64,000 nucleotides of DNA from an uncultured Sutterella sp. (GTDB lineage Bacteria > Pseudomonadota > Gammaproteobacteria > Burkholderiales > Burkholderiaceae_F): positions 83,150-147,149 of the forward strand of contig CAJJRX010000001.1 of NCBI GenBank assembly GCA_905194315.1. The letters run 5' to 3'. Under the pieces are notes generated by a model that was given only the letters and a program-made list of their open reading frames with translations, did not search any database and had not been told where the DNA came from. A program made the position numbers and the translations under genes. This document shows, one piece after another, positions 50,194 through 59,818 of this stretch (positions are counted from its first letter, which is position 1; each line of letters starts with the position of its first letter).

Positions 50194-51588
50194 ATGGAAT
50201 TTTTTGAAAAACGAAAGTGGCAGACGGGTACGCTTGCCGGCATTTTGGTTCCGGTACTGCTTGCCGGCTGTGCTGCGCCTGATATCCGGTCTGATGAGAC
50301 ACTCAGTGCAGTCACACCTGCCGCCTGGAGTACGGATGCCCGCATCGAGGCAGGAGTCTCGCCGGCAGAGTTCTGGAAAGCCTGGCATGACGAAACGCTG
50401 GAGCGACTGATTTCGCTGGTGCAGACAAACTCTCCCTCCGTAGAGAGTGCTATGGCTGCGCTGCGCAGTGCAAGGGCTGGTATCCGTAGCGCTGATGCGC
50501 AGCTCTGGCCCTCTGTCACCGGCAGTGCGGGTGCGTCGCGCACGCGTGCAGCAGGTTCGTCAAGCAACCGGTTTGACGGAACACTTTCAGGTGAGTGGTC
50601 CATTAATGTCGCCGGTGCCATGTACGCCCGTTATGACGAGGCGATTCTGGCTGCCCGGGCCAAGGCCTGGTCGCTTGAGGCGGTCAAGGATCAGATGAAA
50701 GCGCAGGTGGCCACGGCCTACATCAATCTGCGCGCAGCCGAGGAAAAAGAGCGGCTTCTTGAGAAAATGCTCGAGAGCTACCGCTCTACTGCACAGCTCG
50801 CCCGCTGGAAGGCTGAGGCCGGGCTGGTGGGACAGACAGACTCCGAAATGGCTCAGGTACAGGTTCAGAGTGCCATTGTGCGGCTCAATTCCATCCGTGA
50901 GAGCAAGGCGCAGTACAGAAATGCCATTGCCCGTCTGGTTGCCCTGCCCAATGACCGTCTGGACATCCCCGAGAAAGGGGAAATCCCCCGGCCGGACGCC
51001 GGTTTTGCCGTCTCGATCCCGGCTGAGGTACTCATGCGCCGGCCTGATGTCAGAAGTGCGCTTGAGTCCCTGCAGGCGGCTGCCAAAGGCGTGCAGGCAA
51101 GTCAGGCGGACTTTTTCCCGACACTCAGACTGTCCGGTTCGCTAGGCACTGAAGCCGCAACAATCGGTGCGCTGGGTGCCTCCGGGACCGGCGTGGGCAT
51201 GCTCGCGGCAGCCCTGAGTAGTCCCATTCTGAACTGGGGCAGCCTGCGGGCGGCTGAAGAAACAGCGCAGGCAAATTTTGATCAGGCCAAGGCAACTTAC
51301 CGTCAGACGCTGGTTGAGGCACTTGAGGAAACGGATAACGCTCTCTGGGCGGTGAAGTCTTCCGAGATGTCCGCGTCAGCGCTTGAGCAGAGTGTGCTGC
51401 ATGCCCGCAACGCCCGTGAAATATCCAGGCTGGAGTACCAGTCGGGACTCGGTGACTATACCGAGCTGCTGACTGCTGAACGGGAATATCTCAGTGCACA
51501 GGAGAGTGAAATTGACAACAGAGCGGGCACCAGCAATGCGTACGCCACGCTCTTCCGGGTGCTCGGCGGTGAATGGAATACCCGCTAG
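50194..51588 (+). CDS. Outer-membrane efflux lipoprotein (NodT/TolC-like factor)
   Basis: A 464-residue outer-membrane factor of the NodT/OprM type. The signal peptide ends in a lipobox (LLAGC). The body shows the paired coiled-coil repeats of the OEP family (RSARAGIRSADAQLWPSV; ASQADFFPTLRLSGSLG; VEALEETDNALWAV). It would form the outer channel for MacA-MacB encoded next, 27 bp apart. The ATG at 50194 follows AGGG by six bases and is preferred over the GTG at 50191. Confidence 0.92.
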   Translation: MEFFEKRKWQTGTLAGILVPVLLAGCAAPDIRSDETLSAVTPAAWSTDARIEAGVSPAEFWKAWHDETLERLISLVQTNSPSVESAMAALRSARAGIRSADAQLWPSVTGSAGASRTRAAGSSSNRFDGTLSGEWSINVAGAMYARYDEAILAARAKAWSLEAVKDQMKAQVATAYINLRAAEEKERLLEKMLESYRSTAQLARWKAEAGLVGQTDSEMAQVQVQSAIVRLNSIRESKAQYRNAIARLVALPNDRLDIPEKGEIPRPDAGFAVSIPAEVLMRRPDVRSALESLQAAAKGVQASQADFFPTLRLSGSLGTEAATIGALGASGTGVGMLAAALSSPILNWGSLRAAEETAQANFDQAKATYRQTLVEALEETDNALWAVKSSEMSASALEQSVLHARNAREISRLEYQSGLGDYTELLTAEREYLSAQESEIDNRAGTSNAYATLFRVLGGEWNTR

Positions 51589-51615
51589 TGCAACACCGTC
51601 AATCTAGAGGACACC

Positions 51616-52875
51616 ATGAAAAATAAAGAGAAAAATCTGCTCGAAATGCCCAAAACCCCGTGGTATGTGAAAGGGATCGGGGTACTTGTGGCCGGTGCTG
51701 TTATTGCCGGTGCCTGGTACTGGTATCAGAAGAGTCAGGCGGGAGATGCGCCGCGTTATGTGACGGAGGTCGCTGAGCGCGGCGACATCAGTATGACGGT
51801 GACCGCCGACGGGACACTCAATCCCATCCGGACGGTTTCGCTCGGCTCTGAACTCTCCGGTATTGTGCGTAAAGTCCACGTGGATGTGAACTCGACAATC
51901 CATGTGGGCGATCCGCTCGTCGATCTCGATACCCGCAAAATGGATGCTCAGGTGCTCAGCGCCAAGGCCAGCGTGCAGAGCGCTCATGCACAGAAGCAGC
52001 AGAGTCTGGCCAATCTCAAGGAGTCGCAGCTCACGCTCAAGCGTATGCTTGACCTGCACAAGCGCTCCAACGGTCTGAGCCCCTCAAAGAGTGAACTCGA
52101 ACAGCAGGAGGCCAAGGTCGCCGTAAACAAGGCCACACTGGCAGTCTCCGAGGCAGCCATCGCTGATGCCGAGGCCACGCTCAAGACGGCAGAGACGGAG
52201 CGCTCGAAAGCTAATATCGTCTCTCCGATTGACGGGGTTGTTCTGGCTCGAACTGTTGAGCCGGGGTATGCCGTGGCGGCATCCTTCCAGGCTGTTGAGC
52301 TGCTTACTCTCGCGACAGACCTGAAAGAACTCGAACTGCAGGTGCTCGTGGACGAAGCGGATATCGGCGTCGTCAAGCCGGGGGATCCTGTCTACTTTAC
52401 GGTGAGCACCTATCCCAATCAGCGTTTTCCTGCCGAGCTCAAGAAGGTCGCCTACGGGGCGACCACGAATGAGAATGTCGTCACCTATACGGCCTACATG
52501 AGCGTGGATAACAGCCGGATGCTGCTGCGTCCTGGGATGACTGCGTCAGCCACCATCCGTACGGCACACAAGGAAAATGTGCTGCTTGTGCCGAACTCGG
52601 CGTTCCGTTTCAGCCCCGCTGCGAGCGGCAAGGGAGCCAAGAAATCGCAGATTATGGTCGGACCGCCTCACCGTACGACAGAAAACAAAGTCTCCAAGGA
52701 GGTCGGACCTCAGGAGGGAACCGAGAAGGATCTCTATGTTCTGCGTGACGGTAAAGCGCAGAAGGTCACTGTGCTTACCGGCGTGAGTGACGGTCTGCAC
52801 ACGGAGGTGGTTTCGGGAGATATCACCGAAAACGATCAGGTGATCGTTGATCAGCAGCGAGCCCAGGGATCCTGA
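51616..52875 (+). CDS. macA: MacA-like periplasmic adaptor (membrane fusion protein)
   Basis: A 419-residue membrane fusion protein. An N-terminal membrane segment (about 20-40) anchors it, followed by lipoyl-like half motifs (VHVDVNSTIHVGDPLVDLD) and a long coiled-coil hairpin (about 112-205). A beta-barrel domain then ends in a membrane-proximal region with LRDGKAQKVTVLTG. It links the outer-membrane factor to MacB-type proteins encoded downstream. AGGAC precedes the ATG. In E. coli MacAB-TolC exports macrolides and enterotoxin, but the substrate here is unknown. Confidence 0.92.
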   Translation: MKNKEKNLLEMPKTPWYVKGIGVLVAGAVIAGAWYWYQKSQAGDAPRYVTEVAERGDISMTVTADGTLNPIRTVSLGSELSGIVRKVHVDVNSTIHVGDPLVDLDTRKMDAQVLSAKASVQSAHAQKQQSLANLKESQLTLKRMLDLHKRSNGLSPSKSELEQQEAKVAVNKATLAVSEAAIADAEATLKTAETERSKANIVSPIDGVVLARTVEPGYAVAASFQAVELLTLATDLKELELQVLVDEADIGVVKPGDPVYFTVSTYPNQRFPAELKKVAYGATTNENVVTYTAYMSVDNSRMLLRPGMTASATIRTAHKENVLLVPNSAFRFSPAASGKGAKKSQIMVGPPHRTTENKVSKEVGPQEGTEKDLYVLRDGKAQKVTVLTGVSDGLHTEVVSGDITENDQVIVDQQRAQGS

Positions 52876-52888
52876 GCGAGGGTAGGTG

Positions 52889-53608
52889 ATGACAGTTGAA
52901 TCAGCACATGCAACGGAACCTCTGCTGAGGCTTGAACACATCTACAAGCGCTACGGGACAGGGATTGCCGCCTTTGATGCGCTCAAGGATGTGTCGCTCT
53001 CGATTGATCAGGGGGAGTTCGTTGCCATTATGGGACCTTCGGGGTCCGGTAAGTCCACCATGATGAATATCATTGGTGCGCTTGACCGTCCCACGAAGGG
53101 AACCTACCGTCTCAACGACATTCATGTCGAGGAACTGAGCGGTGATCAGCGGGCACTGCTGCGCCGGCATTATCTCGGTTTTGTGTTTCAGGGCTTCAAC
53201 CTGCTTGCCAGAACGACTGCTCTCGAGAATGTGGAGCTGCCGCTGCTCTACCGCGGCCTGCCCAAACATGAGCGCCGTGATCTCGCACGGGCGGCTCTTG
53301 ATCGCGTGGGTCTGCTTGAGTGGGAGGATCATACGCCGGCGGCGCTCTCGGGCGGTCAGCAGCAGCGCGTAGCTATCGCACGTGCGATCGTAACCAAACC
53401 GAGTCTGCTTCTCGCTGACGAGCCGACAGGCAGCCTTGACAGCGCCCGTTCGGTGGAGATTATGGAGCTTCTGACCGATCTGAACCGCTCTGACAATATC
53501 ACCGTGGTTCTGGTGACCCACGAGCCTGACATGGCACAGTATGCTTCCCGGGTCGTGCGTTTCCGTGACGGCAGAATCGAGTCGGATACAAGGGAGGTGG
53601 CACCATGA
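52889..53608 (+). CDS. MacB-type ABC transporter ATP-binding protein
   Basis: A 239-residue ABC ATPase of the LolD/MacB class: Walker A GPSGSGKSTMMN, signature LSGGQQQRVAIARA, Walker B LLADEPTGSLD. It is separate from its permease, unlike E. coli MacB, where both are fused. The stop overlaps the permease start by four bases (ATGA). The ATG at 52889 is preferred over the adjacent GTG at 52886. Confidence 0.94.
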   Translation: MTVESAHATEPLLRLEHIYKRYGTGIAAFDALKDVSLSIDQGEFVAIMGPSGSGKSTMMNIIGALDRPTKGTYRLNDIHVEELSGDQRALLRRHYLGFVFQGFNLLARTTALENVELPLLYRGLPKHERRDLARAALDRVGLLEWEDHTPAALSGGQQQRVAIARAIVTKPSLLLADEPTGSLDSARSVEIMELLTDLNRSDNITVVLVTHEPDMAQYASRVVRFRDGRIESDTREVAP

Positions 53609-54813
53609 TCGGTAATGCTTTCCTGCTGGCGCTTCGCCAGATTTTCCGCAACCCCATGCGCAGTCTGCTCACTGTGCTCGGTATTGTGATTGGTGTGGCC
53701 GCCGTGATCTCCATGGTGACAGTTGGCAACGGTGCTTCACAGGCAATCAGAACGCAGATTGAGTCCTTCGGGAACAACCAGCTGATGATCCGTCCGGGAC
53801 TGCGTCTGGGGCCGGGACAGAGTGTCGGTGCTCCGGACTTTAAGCTTGCCGATGCCGAGGCTATTGTCGGGCAGATTGCCGGTATTACCTCGGTGGCGCC
53901 ACAGGTTTCCAGAACGCTGACAGTGGTGGCTCACGGGCGCAACTGGCAGACCAGTGTCGTGGGCAGTGACAACAATTATTTCCAGATTGACAACCGCGAA
54001 ATTCAGGACGGCCGGTATTTTGAAAGCGGCGAACTGATGTCGGGGGCCTCTGTCTGCGTGATCGGTTCCACAATTCAGACAGAGCTTTTCGGCGAGCGGG
54101 CACCGGTGATCGGACAGACGGTCCGCACGGGGGATTTCTCCTGCCGTGTGGTCGGCCTGCTCAAAACCAAAGGAACGGCGGCGATGGGCGGCGACCAGGA
54201 TGACCTGATCGTTATGCCGATCAAAACTGTTCAGCGCAGACTGCTCGGTTCGAGCAAGGTCAGCGGTCTGCTCCTTGCCATTAATCCGCTTTCGGACCGT
54301 GAACGGCTCAAGGAGGCTGTCACCAATCTGCTCAGAGAGCGCCGCAAGCTCTCTGACGGGGATGACAACAATTTCCAGATTCTGGACACGGCGGAAATTG
54401 CAGCCAAAGTGGCGTCGACGACCCGCATCATGACCACCCTGCTGGCTGCTGTGGCCGGGGTAAGTCTTGTTGTGGGCGGGATCGGCATTATGAATATCAT
54501 GCTGGTTTCGGTAACCGAGCGTACGCGTGAGATCGGGATCCGCCTTGCGATCGGCGCTCTTGCCCGTGAGGTGCAGCTTCAGTTTCTGATTGAATCTCTT
54601 GTGCTCGGCGGCCTTGGCGGTCTTGTCGGTCTGCTGCTCGCTCTGGGGGTATCGATCGGTCTGGCCAACATGATGGATGTGCCGTTTATCTTTAATCCGT
54701 TCATCAACATTCTGGCCTTCACTGTGGCTGCCGTAACCGGGGTGGTATTCGGATACGTGCCTGCAAGACGTGCGGCCCGTCTTGATCCGATTGAAGCGGT
54801 GCGACACGAATAA
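53605..54813 (+). CDS. MacB-type ABC transporter permease (FtsX-like)
   Basis: A 402-residue permease with a membrane segment near 20-40, a long periplasmic domain, and three C-terminal membrane segments (about 276-298, 330-360, 365-390). The sequence GIMNIMLVSVTERTREIGIR is the conserved coupling segment of the family. It ends the OMF-macA-ATPase-permease operon. The complex uses mechanotransmission rather than transmembrane transport, which is inferred from the family. Confidence 0.93.
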   Translation: MIGNAFLLALRQIFRNPMRSLLTVLGIVIGVAAVISMVTVGNGASQAIRTQIESFGNNQLMIRPGLRLGPGQSVGAPDFKLADAEAIVGQIAGITSVAPQVSRTLTVVAHGRNWQTSVVGSDNNYFQIDNREIQDGRYFESGELMSGASVCVIGSTIQTELFGERAPVIGQTVRTGDFSCRVVGLLKTKGTAAMGGDQDDLIVMPIKTVQRRLLGSSKVSGLLLAINPLSDRERLKEAVTNLLRERRKLSDGDDNNFQILDTAEIAAKVASTTRIMTTLLAAVAGVSLVVGGIGIMNIMLVSVTERTREIGIRLAIGALAREVQLQFLIESLVLGGLGGLVGLLLALGVSIGLANMMDVPFIFNPFINILAFTVAAVTGVVFGYVPARRAARLDPIEAVRHE

Positions 54814-54832
54814 GAGACACACTGCATCGCGA

Positions 54833-54860
54833 AAGAGCGTCCTGTAGAGGACGCTCTTTT
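54833..54860 (+). terminator. Terminator of the efflux operon
   Basis: The perfect stem AAGAGCGTCCT/AGGACGCTCTT with a GTAG loop is followed by TT and GC. It lies about 20 bp past the permease stop. Confidence 0.9.
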
Positions 54861-54875
54861 GCTTTGGAGAAAAGT

Positions 54876-54913
54876 AAAAAAACTCCCGTTCTGCAGCCGT
54901 GGCAGAGCGGGAG
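54876..54913 (-). terminator. Terminator downstream of ssb
   Basis: The stem CTCCCGTTCTGC/GCAGAGCGGGAG (one wobble) has a seven-base loop. On the minus strand it is followed by seven T. Confidence 0.9.
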
Positions 54914-54937
54914 CGGAATTCCTCTGATAACGTCAGA

Positions 54938-55411
54938 TCAGAACGGAACGTCCTCATCAAGAGAGTCAATGCCGCCGGAGGAGGCCGGAGCCGCACTCGG
55001 TGCGGAGTGCGAATGTTCGGCCGGGCGAGAGCGCGGGGCACTTTCGAAGCCGTCATCAACATCGTGCTGCTCATTGGAACGGCGATCGAGCATCTGCATC
55101 TGTTCAGCGACGATTTCCGTTGCAAAACGTTCGATACCGTCTTTGCCGGTATAGCGGCGCGTGCGCAGACGGCCTTCAATGTAGACAGCGCTACCTTTGC
55201 GCAGGTAGTCCTTGGCGATTTCCGCCAGGCGGGAGAACAGCGTTACACGATGCCATTCGGTTTCGCTTACAGTCTGTCCGTCAGTGTTGCGGTAACGACG
55301 GGTCGTTGCCATGTTAAGCACTGTGATAGCTGTCTTACCATCAGACGAGTAACGAGTTTCGGGATCCCGACCGAGATTCCCGATTAAGAGCACTTTATTG
55401 ATTGAAGCCAT
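54938..55411 (-). CDS. ssb: Single-stranded DNA-binding protein
   Basis: A 157-residue SSB with the N-terminal OB fold (ASINKVLLIGNLGRDPETRY) and a disordered linker. The acidic C-terminal tip LDEDVPF binds partner proteins. The ssb-MFS-uvrA arrangement is typical of Betaproteobacteria; E. coli has uvrA and ssb directly divergent. Confidence 0.97.
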   Translation of the reverse strand: MASINKVLLIGNLGRDPETRYSSDGKTAITVLNMATTRRYRNTDGQTVSETEWHRVTLFSRLAEIAKDYLRKGSAVYIEGRLRTRRYTGKDGIERFATEIVAEQMQMLDRRSNEQHDVDDGFESAPRSRPAEHSHSAPSAAPASSGGIDSLDEDVPF

Positions 55412-55456
55412 AATAAAACCACTTTTCCGTATATCTGAACTATAAAAAATTGAGCT

Positions 55457-56680
55457 TCATTGTGCTTTCTTGCTCAAGGCCGGCTCATGCTGACCGAGAG
55501 CGAGTAAGAACCATACAAGCATAGCAAAAGCCGACACAATAAACACGCTTTCGGCTGAAAAATGTTGCGAAATCCAGCCACCGGCCGCTCCGCCGATGAA
55601 CAGACCGAGACTCTGGGTGGTGTTGTAGATGCCGAGTGCGAGCCCCTTGTCTTTTTTGGGGGCACTGCGGGAGATCAGTCCAGGCAGGGTAGCCTCGAGA
55701 ATGTTGAAGCAGGCGAAAAACAGGGTCATCAGGAAGGCGATTTCCCAGATCGAATGCATCAGGAAGGTAAAGAGGCCGAACACGATGCCGAGCAGGAACA
55801 CGCAGATGCGGAGCAGGCGGGTCACCCTGCGCTGACGTTCAGCCCAGATAATCGGCTTGACCATGATGGCGAAACCGAGCAGCACGGCAGGCAGATAGAT
55901 GTACCAGTGATGCAGCACGGGCAGTCCCATGGAGACCAGACGCGGTGGAACCACCACAAAGAGCGCCATCTGAGCGGCGTGCAGGAAAAAGATCCCCGCA
56001 TTGAGTCGCAACAGCTGCGGATTAAAGAGCACACGGCTCCAGTGCTGGTGTTCCTCCTGCTGCGGTTCGGCTTTGTGCGGCGTAACGTCGGGAAGCCGGA
56101 CGACGGCAAAGATGGCCAGCGCCGAAAGCAGGGCCGTCATCCAGAAAAGCCCCTGCACACCCCAGAGATTCGCGAGCGGCGGAGCAATGACCAGACTCAG
56201 AGCGAAAGTCACGCCGATGGAGGCGCCCACCATGGCCATGGCCCTGGTGATGACGGTTTCACGAACCGCGTCCGAGATGAAGGCTGTCACGGCAGCGGAG
56301 ATGGCCCCCGCACCCTGGAGTGCACGGCCGGCGATGACCCACCAGATGCTGCTGGCAAGCGCGGCAACCACACTGCCGAGAATGAACATGATCAGACCGG
56401 CCACAATGACCGGTTTGCGCCCGAAACGGTCACTCGCGAGACCGAAAGGAATCTGCAGAAAACACTGGGTCAGACCGTAGGCGCCGAGTGCAAGACCGAC
56501 GTAAAAGCTGTTTTCACCACCGGGCAGGTGACTGGCATAGACGGCAAAAACCGGGAGGATGAGAAAGAGCCCGAACATGCGCAGCGCGAATACGCCGGCA
56601 AGAGACATGCTGGCCCGTTTTTCACCGGGCGTCATTTTTAACTGGGCTGCGCTCCGGCTTTCAGAGTTGTTTGTCATCAT
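55457..56680 (-). CDS. MFS transporter (YajR-like)
   Basis: A 407-residue major facilitator with about twelve hydrophobic segments and the loop 2-3 motif GLASDRFGRKPV. The length and the YajR-like arrangement fit a drug/proton-type antiporter, but the substrate is unknown. It lies between ssb and uvrA. The start was placed at the ATG at 56680; another ATG follows at once and a GTG at 56704 is possible. Confidence 0.9.
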   Translation of the reverse strand: MMTNNSESRSAAQLKMTPGEKRASMSLAGVFALRMFGLFLILPVFAVYASHLPGGENSFYVGLALGAYGLTQCFLQIPFGLASDRFGRKPVIVAGLIMFILGSVVAALASSIWWVIAGRALQGAGAISAAVTAFISDAVRETVITRAMAMVGASIGVTFALSLVIAPPLANLWGVQGLFWMTALLSALAIFAVVRLPDVTPHKAEPQQEEHQHWSRVLFNPQLLRLNAGIFFLHAAQMALFVVVPPRLVSMGLPVLHHWYIYLPAVLLGFAIMVKPIIWAERQRRVTRLLRICVFLLGIVFGLFTFLMHSIWEIAFLMTLFFACFNILEATLPGLISRSAPKKDKGLALGIYNTTQSLGLFIGGAAGGWISQHFSAESVFIVSAFAMLVWFLLALGQHEPALSKKAQ

Positions 56681-56784
56681 TGATTTGTTCTTTTCTGTGT
56701 GCACTTCGGGGCGAAGTACTTTACTGTAGTTGTTACGCAGTCTATAGTGAATAGTTATTTGTTTGCTTAAGGAAACGGATCCAC

Positions 56785-59583
56785 ATGGACGGCATTATCA
56801 TCAAAGGGGCAAAAACACACAACCTCAAGAACATAGATTTAACGCTGCCGCGCGGAAAATTCATTGTTTTCACAGGTTTGTCAGGCAGCGGGAAGAGCTC
56901 CCTTGCGTTTGACACACTGTATGCTGAAGGACAGCGCCGTTATGTGGAAAGCCTCTCGACATACGCAAGGCAGTTTCTTGAGTTAATGCCCAAGCCTGAT
57001 GTTGAATCCGTCTACGGCCTCTCTCCGGCGATTGCCATCGATCAGAAAGGGGTAGGCAGTAACTCCCGTTCCACCGTTGGCACGGTAACAGAGATAGCAG
57101 ATTATCTGCGGCTGCTTTTTGCCAGACTCGGCGTGCCATACTGTCCGGAGCACCATCTTCCTCTGAAAATGGAATCGGTCGCGTCGATTGTTGACCAGGC
57201 ACTGCGGGAATTTGATAACGCCCGTGTGATGCTGATTGCGCCCGTTGTGCAGAAAAAACGCGGCAATTTCTCCTCCATACTCAGCATGGCCCTCTCGCAG
57301 GGGTTCACCCGTTTCATGATTGACGGGCGGCTCGAGCAGCTTCAGGATCCGGTGAGTCTGGACGACGGCCGGGAACACGATATCGCTGTTGTCGTGGACC
57401 GTCTGCGCGTGAGCGCAGACAACCGTACACGTCTTGCTGATTCCGTTGCGATGGCATCCAATATCGGCGGCGGCCGTCTGTATTTTCAGGGCATGGATGA
57501 AGAAAAACGGCTCGATTTCAGTACCCGTTATGTCTGCCCCAAGTGTGATTTCACCATCGGCAAACTCGAACCGAAGATGTTTTCGCCGAACAATCCTGAA
57601 GGCTGCTGTGAAACCTGCCAGGGCACAGGGCTCACTACGATTTTTGATATCAGCAAGATCATTTCTGCTGCGCCGCTTTCTCTCGCTGCCGGTGCCATTT
57701 CCGGATGGGATATGCGCAATGCCGCCAACTACAAACGGCTCAAAATGGTGGCGCCGGTTATCGGTCTTGATCTGACCGCACCCTGGGAACAGCTGCCGGC
57801 TGATGTGAAGGAGGCGGTTCTTCACGGCAGTGATGCCACCCGCGATCTGCAGCCGCCCTTTTACGGCATCATGACCGAACTTGAGAACATGTGGGAGTCG
57901 GAGTCAACGAGCAGCTACATGCGTCAGGGCCTTGCCAAATTCCGCAGTGAAGTGACCTGTCCGACGTGCCACGGTCACCGGCTGCGCAGTGATGTGCTCA
58001 ATGTGTTTGTGGGAGACGGAGAGAAAAAAGTCGATCTTGCCTCCCTGCAGAGCCTCTCGCTGGAGGAACTCGACAGTACATTCTCCGAGCTGAGCTTCAC
58101 CGATGCGCGTACCGAAGTGGCTATGCGCCTGATCACTGAGATCCAGAAACGTCTTCGTTTTCTGCAGCATGTCGGCCTTGGTTACCTGACACTTGAACGC
58201 CGTACGGATTCGCTCTCGGGTGGCGAGGCTCAGCGTATCCGGCTTGCCGGTCAGATCGGCTCCGGGCTCACCGGGGTGCTTTACGTTCTTGATGAACCGA
58301 GTATCGGTCTGCACCAGCGCGATAACGACAAACTTCTGGAAAGCCTCAAATCCCTGCGTGACCTCGGCAACACGCTTATCGTGGTTGAACATGACGAGGA
58401 TGCAATCCGCAGCGCGGACTATGTGGTTGACCTCGGGCCGGGGGCGGGCGAACTCGGCGGCGAGGTGATGGCGGCCGGCACTCCCGAAGAGATTATGAAG
58501 AACCCGGCCTCGCTTACAGGGCAGTATCTCTCGGGGAAAAAAGAGATTCCGGTGCCGGGCAGACGCAACAAACCCGGTAAAGAATGGGTGACGGTGAAAA
58601 ATGCCCGCGGACATAACCTCAAAAATGTCACCTTCCGTCTGCCGCTTGGTGTGATCACTACCGTGACAGGGGTTTCGGGTTCAGGAAAGTCTTCGCTGGT
58701 GATGGACACACTGTTTGCGGGGTTGCACAGGGAACTCAACGGGGCGAGTACTGAGCCGCTTGAAAATGACGGTTTTGAGAATGTGCATGCCCTTGACAAG
58801 GTGGTGATGGTTGATCAGAGTCCGCTCGGACGGACACCCCGATCGAATCCCGCAACCTATTCGGGGCTCTTCACCCAGATCCGTGAGGTGTTCGGCAATA
58901 CGCAGACCGCCCGCGAGCGCGGCTACACCGCCGGACGCTTCAGCTTCAATGTCAAAGGCGGTCGCTGCGAAGCCTGTCAGGGTGACGGCATGGTCAAAAT
59001 GGAAATGCATTTCCTGCCTGATGTGTTTGTGCCCTGTGAGGTCTGCCACGGCAAGCGTTATAACCGGGAAACACTGGAGGTGAAGTACAAGGGGCTTGAC
59101 ATCTCCGAGGTGCTGAACCTGACAGTGACGCAGGCGCTGGAGGTTTTTGATGCCTATCCGCGCATCCGGCGCACTCTGGAGGCCTTTGAGGCGGTCGGTC
59201 TGGGGTATATCCGTCTCGGTCAGAGCGCTACAACCTTCTCCGGCGGAGAGGCGCAGCGTATCAAACTTGCCACTGAGCTGGCCCGCCCGGATACCGGCAA
59301 CACCCTCTATATTCTTGATGAACCCACCACGGGGCTGCATTTCGAGGATATCGCCCAGCTCATGGAAGTGCTGCGCAAACTGGTGAAACTCGGCAATACC
59401 GTTCTGGTGATTGAACACAATCTGGATGTGGTCTGGGGCAGTGACTGGGTGGTGGATATGGGACCTGACGGGGGTGCCCGCGGCGGTCAGATCCTGTTTG
59501 AAGGTACGCCTGAGGAGCTTCTCAAGACCGATAAGCCGAGTGTGACCGCGCCTTATCTGCGTAAGCTTAAGCAGAAAAACTGA
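56785..59583 (+). CDS. uvrA: Excinuclease ABC subunit A (UvrA)
   Basis: UvrA recognises DNA damage in nucleotide excision repair. The 932-residue protein has two ABC modules, with Walker A GLSGSGKSS and GVSGSGKSS and two signatures (LSGGEAQRI and FSGGEAQRI). Two zinc modules are also present: the first CPKCDF...CCETC, the second CEACQGD...CEVC. It is divergent from the MFS gene. I looked for a LexA operator upstream and found only a mis-spaced CTG-N11-CAG. Confidence 0.97.
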   Translation: MDGIIIKGAKTHNLKNIDLTLPRGKFIVFTGLSGSGKSSLAFDTLYAEGQRRYVESLSTYARQFLELMPKPDVESVYGLSPAIAIDQKGVGSNSRSTVGTVTEIADYLRLLFARLGVPYCPEHHLPLKMESVASIVDQALREFDNARVMLIAPVVQKKRGNFSSILSMALSQGFTRFMIDGRLEQLQDPVSLDDGREHDIAVVVDRLRVSADNRTRLADSVAMASNIGGGRLYFQGMDEEKRLDFSTRYVCPKCDFTIGKLEPKMFSPNNPEGCCETCQGTGLTTIFDISKIISAAPLSLAAGAISGWDMRNAANYKRLKMVAPVIGLDLTAPWEQLPADVKEAVLHGSDATRDLQPPFYGIMTELENMWESESTSSYMRQGLAKFRSEVTCPTCHGHRLRSDVLNVFVGDGEKKVDLASLQSLSLEELDSTFSELSFTDARTEVAMRLITEIQKRLRFLQHVGLGYLTLERRTDSLSGGEAQRIRLAGQIGSGLTGVLYVLDEPSIGLHQRDNDKLLESLKSLRDLGNTLIVVEHDEDAIRSADYVVDLGPGAGELGGEVMAAGTPEEIMKNPASLTGQYLSGKKEIPVPGRRNKPGKEWVTVKNARGHNLKNVTFRLPLGVITTVTGVSGSGKSSLVMDTLFAGLHRELNGASTEPLENDGFENVHALDKVVMVDQSPLGRTPRSNPATYSGLFTQIREVFGNTQTARERGYTAGRFSFNVKGGRCEACQGDGMVKMEMHFLPDVFVPCEVCHGKRYNRETLEVKYKGLDISEVLNLTVTQALEVFDAYPRIRRTLEAFEAVGLGYIRLGQSATTFSGGEAQRIKLATELARPDTGNTLYILDEPTTGLHFEDIAQLMEVLRKLVKLGNTVLVIEHNLDVVWGSDWVVDMGPDGGARGGQILFEGTPEELLKTDKPSVTAPYLRKLKQKN

Positions 59584-59605
59584 TCAGCTCTAAAGAATTT
59601 CAGGC

Positions 59606-59738
59606 TGTGGATAAGTCTGTGGAATTTGTGAATTTCAGCGCCTTGAAATTGTGGATAAGTAGGGGGTTGCTAAAAATAAACCCTTAAAAATCAAGGTTCC
59701 TGTTTTCCGGTTTTGTGGATAACCCGGTGTGTGAATAA
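59606..59738. other. Cluster of four DnaA boxes, candidate origin or DnaA-titration site
   Basis: The gap between uvrA and galE holds four sites matching the DnaA box TTATNCACA, all in the same orientation: TGTGGATAA at 59606-59614, 59650-59658 and 59714-59722, and TGTGAATAA at 59730-59738. Two degenerate copies (TGTGGAATT, TGTGAATTT) lie at 59618-59635. An AT-rich stretch (59671-59695) lies between the second and third boxes. Four consensus boxes in 133 bp is far more than chance. It could be a replication origin or a DnaA-binding control site such as datA. Confidence 0.68.
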
Positions 59739-59760
59739 CTTTGCACCCGGTCAATTAAAT

Positions 59761-59802
59761 CGCCCGCATCCCAGACGTTTTTTGGTCATCGGGATGCGGG
59801 CG
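59761..59802 (-). terminator. Hairpin between uvrA and galE
   Basis: The perfect 12-bp stem CGCCCGCATCCC/GGGATGCGGGCG has an 18-base loop, with AT-rich flanks on both sides. It lies 17 bp past the galE stop and probably ends galE, and possibly uvrA read-through. Confidence 0.78.
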
Positions 59803-59818
59803 GATTTTATTTACGCGC

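Noticed and set aside
56724..56740. A CTG...CAG element upstream of uvrA as a LexA operator.
   Set aside because: The half-sites are separated by 11 bases, not the 10 of the SOS box, and the inner bases do not match.
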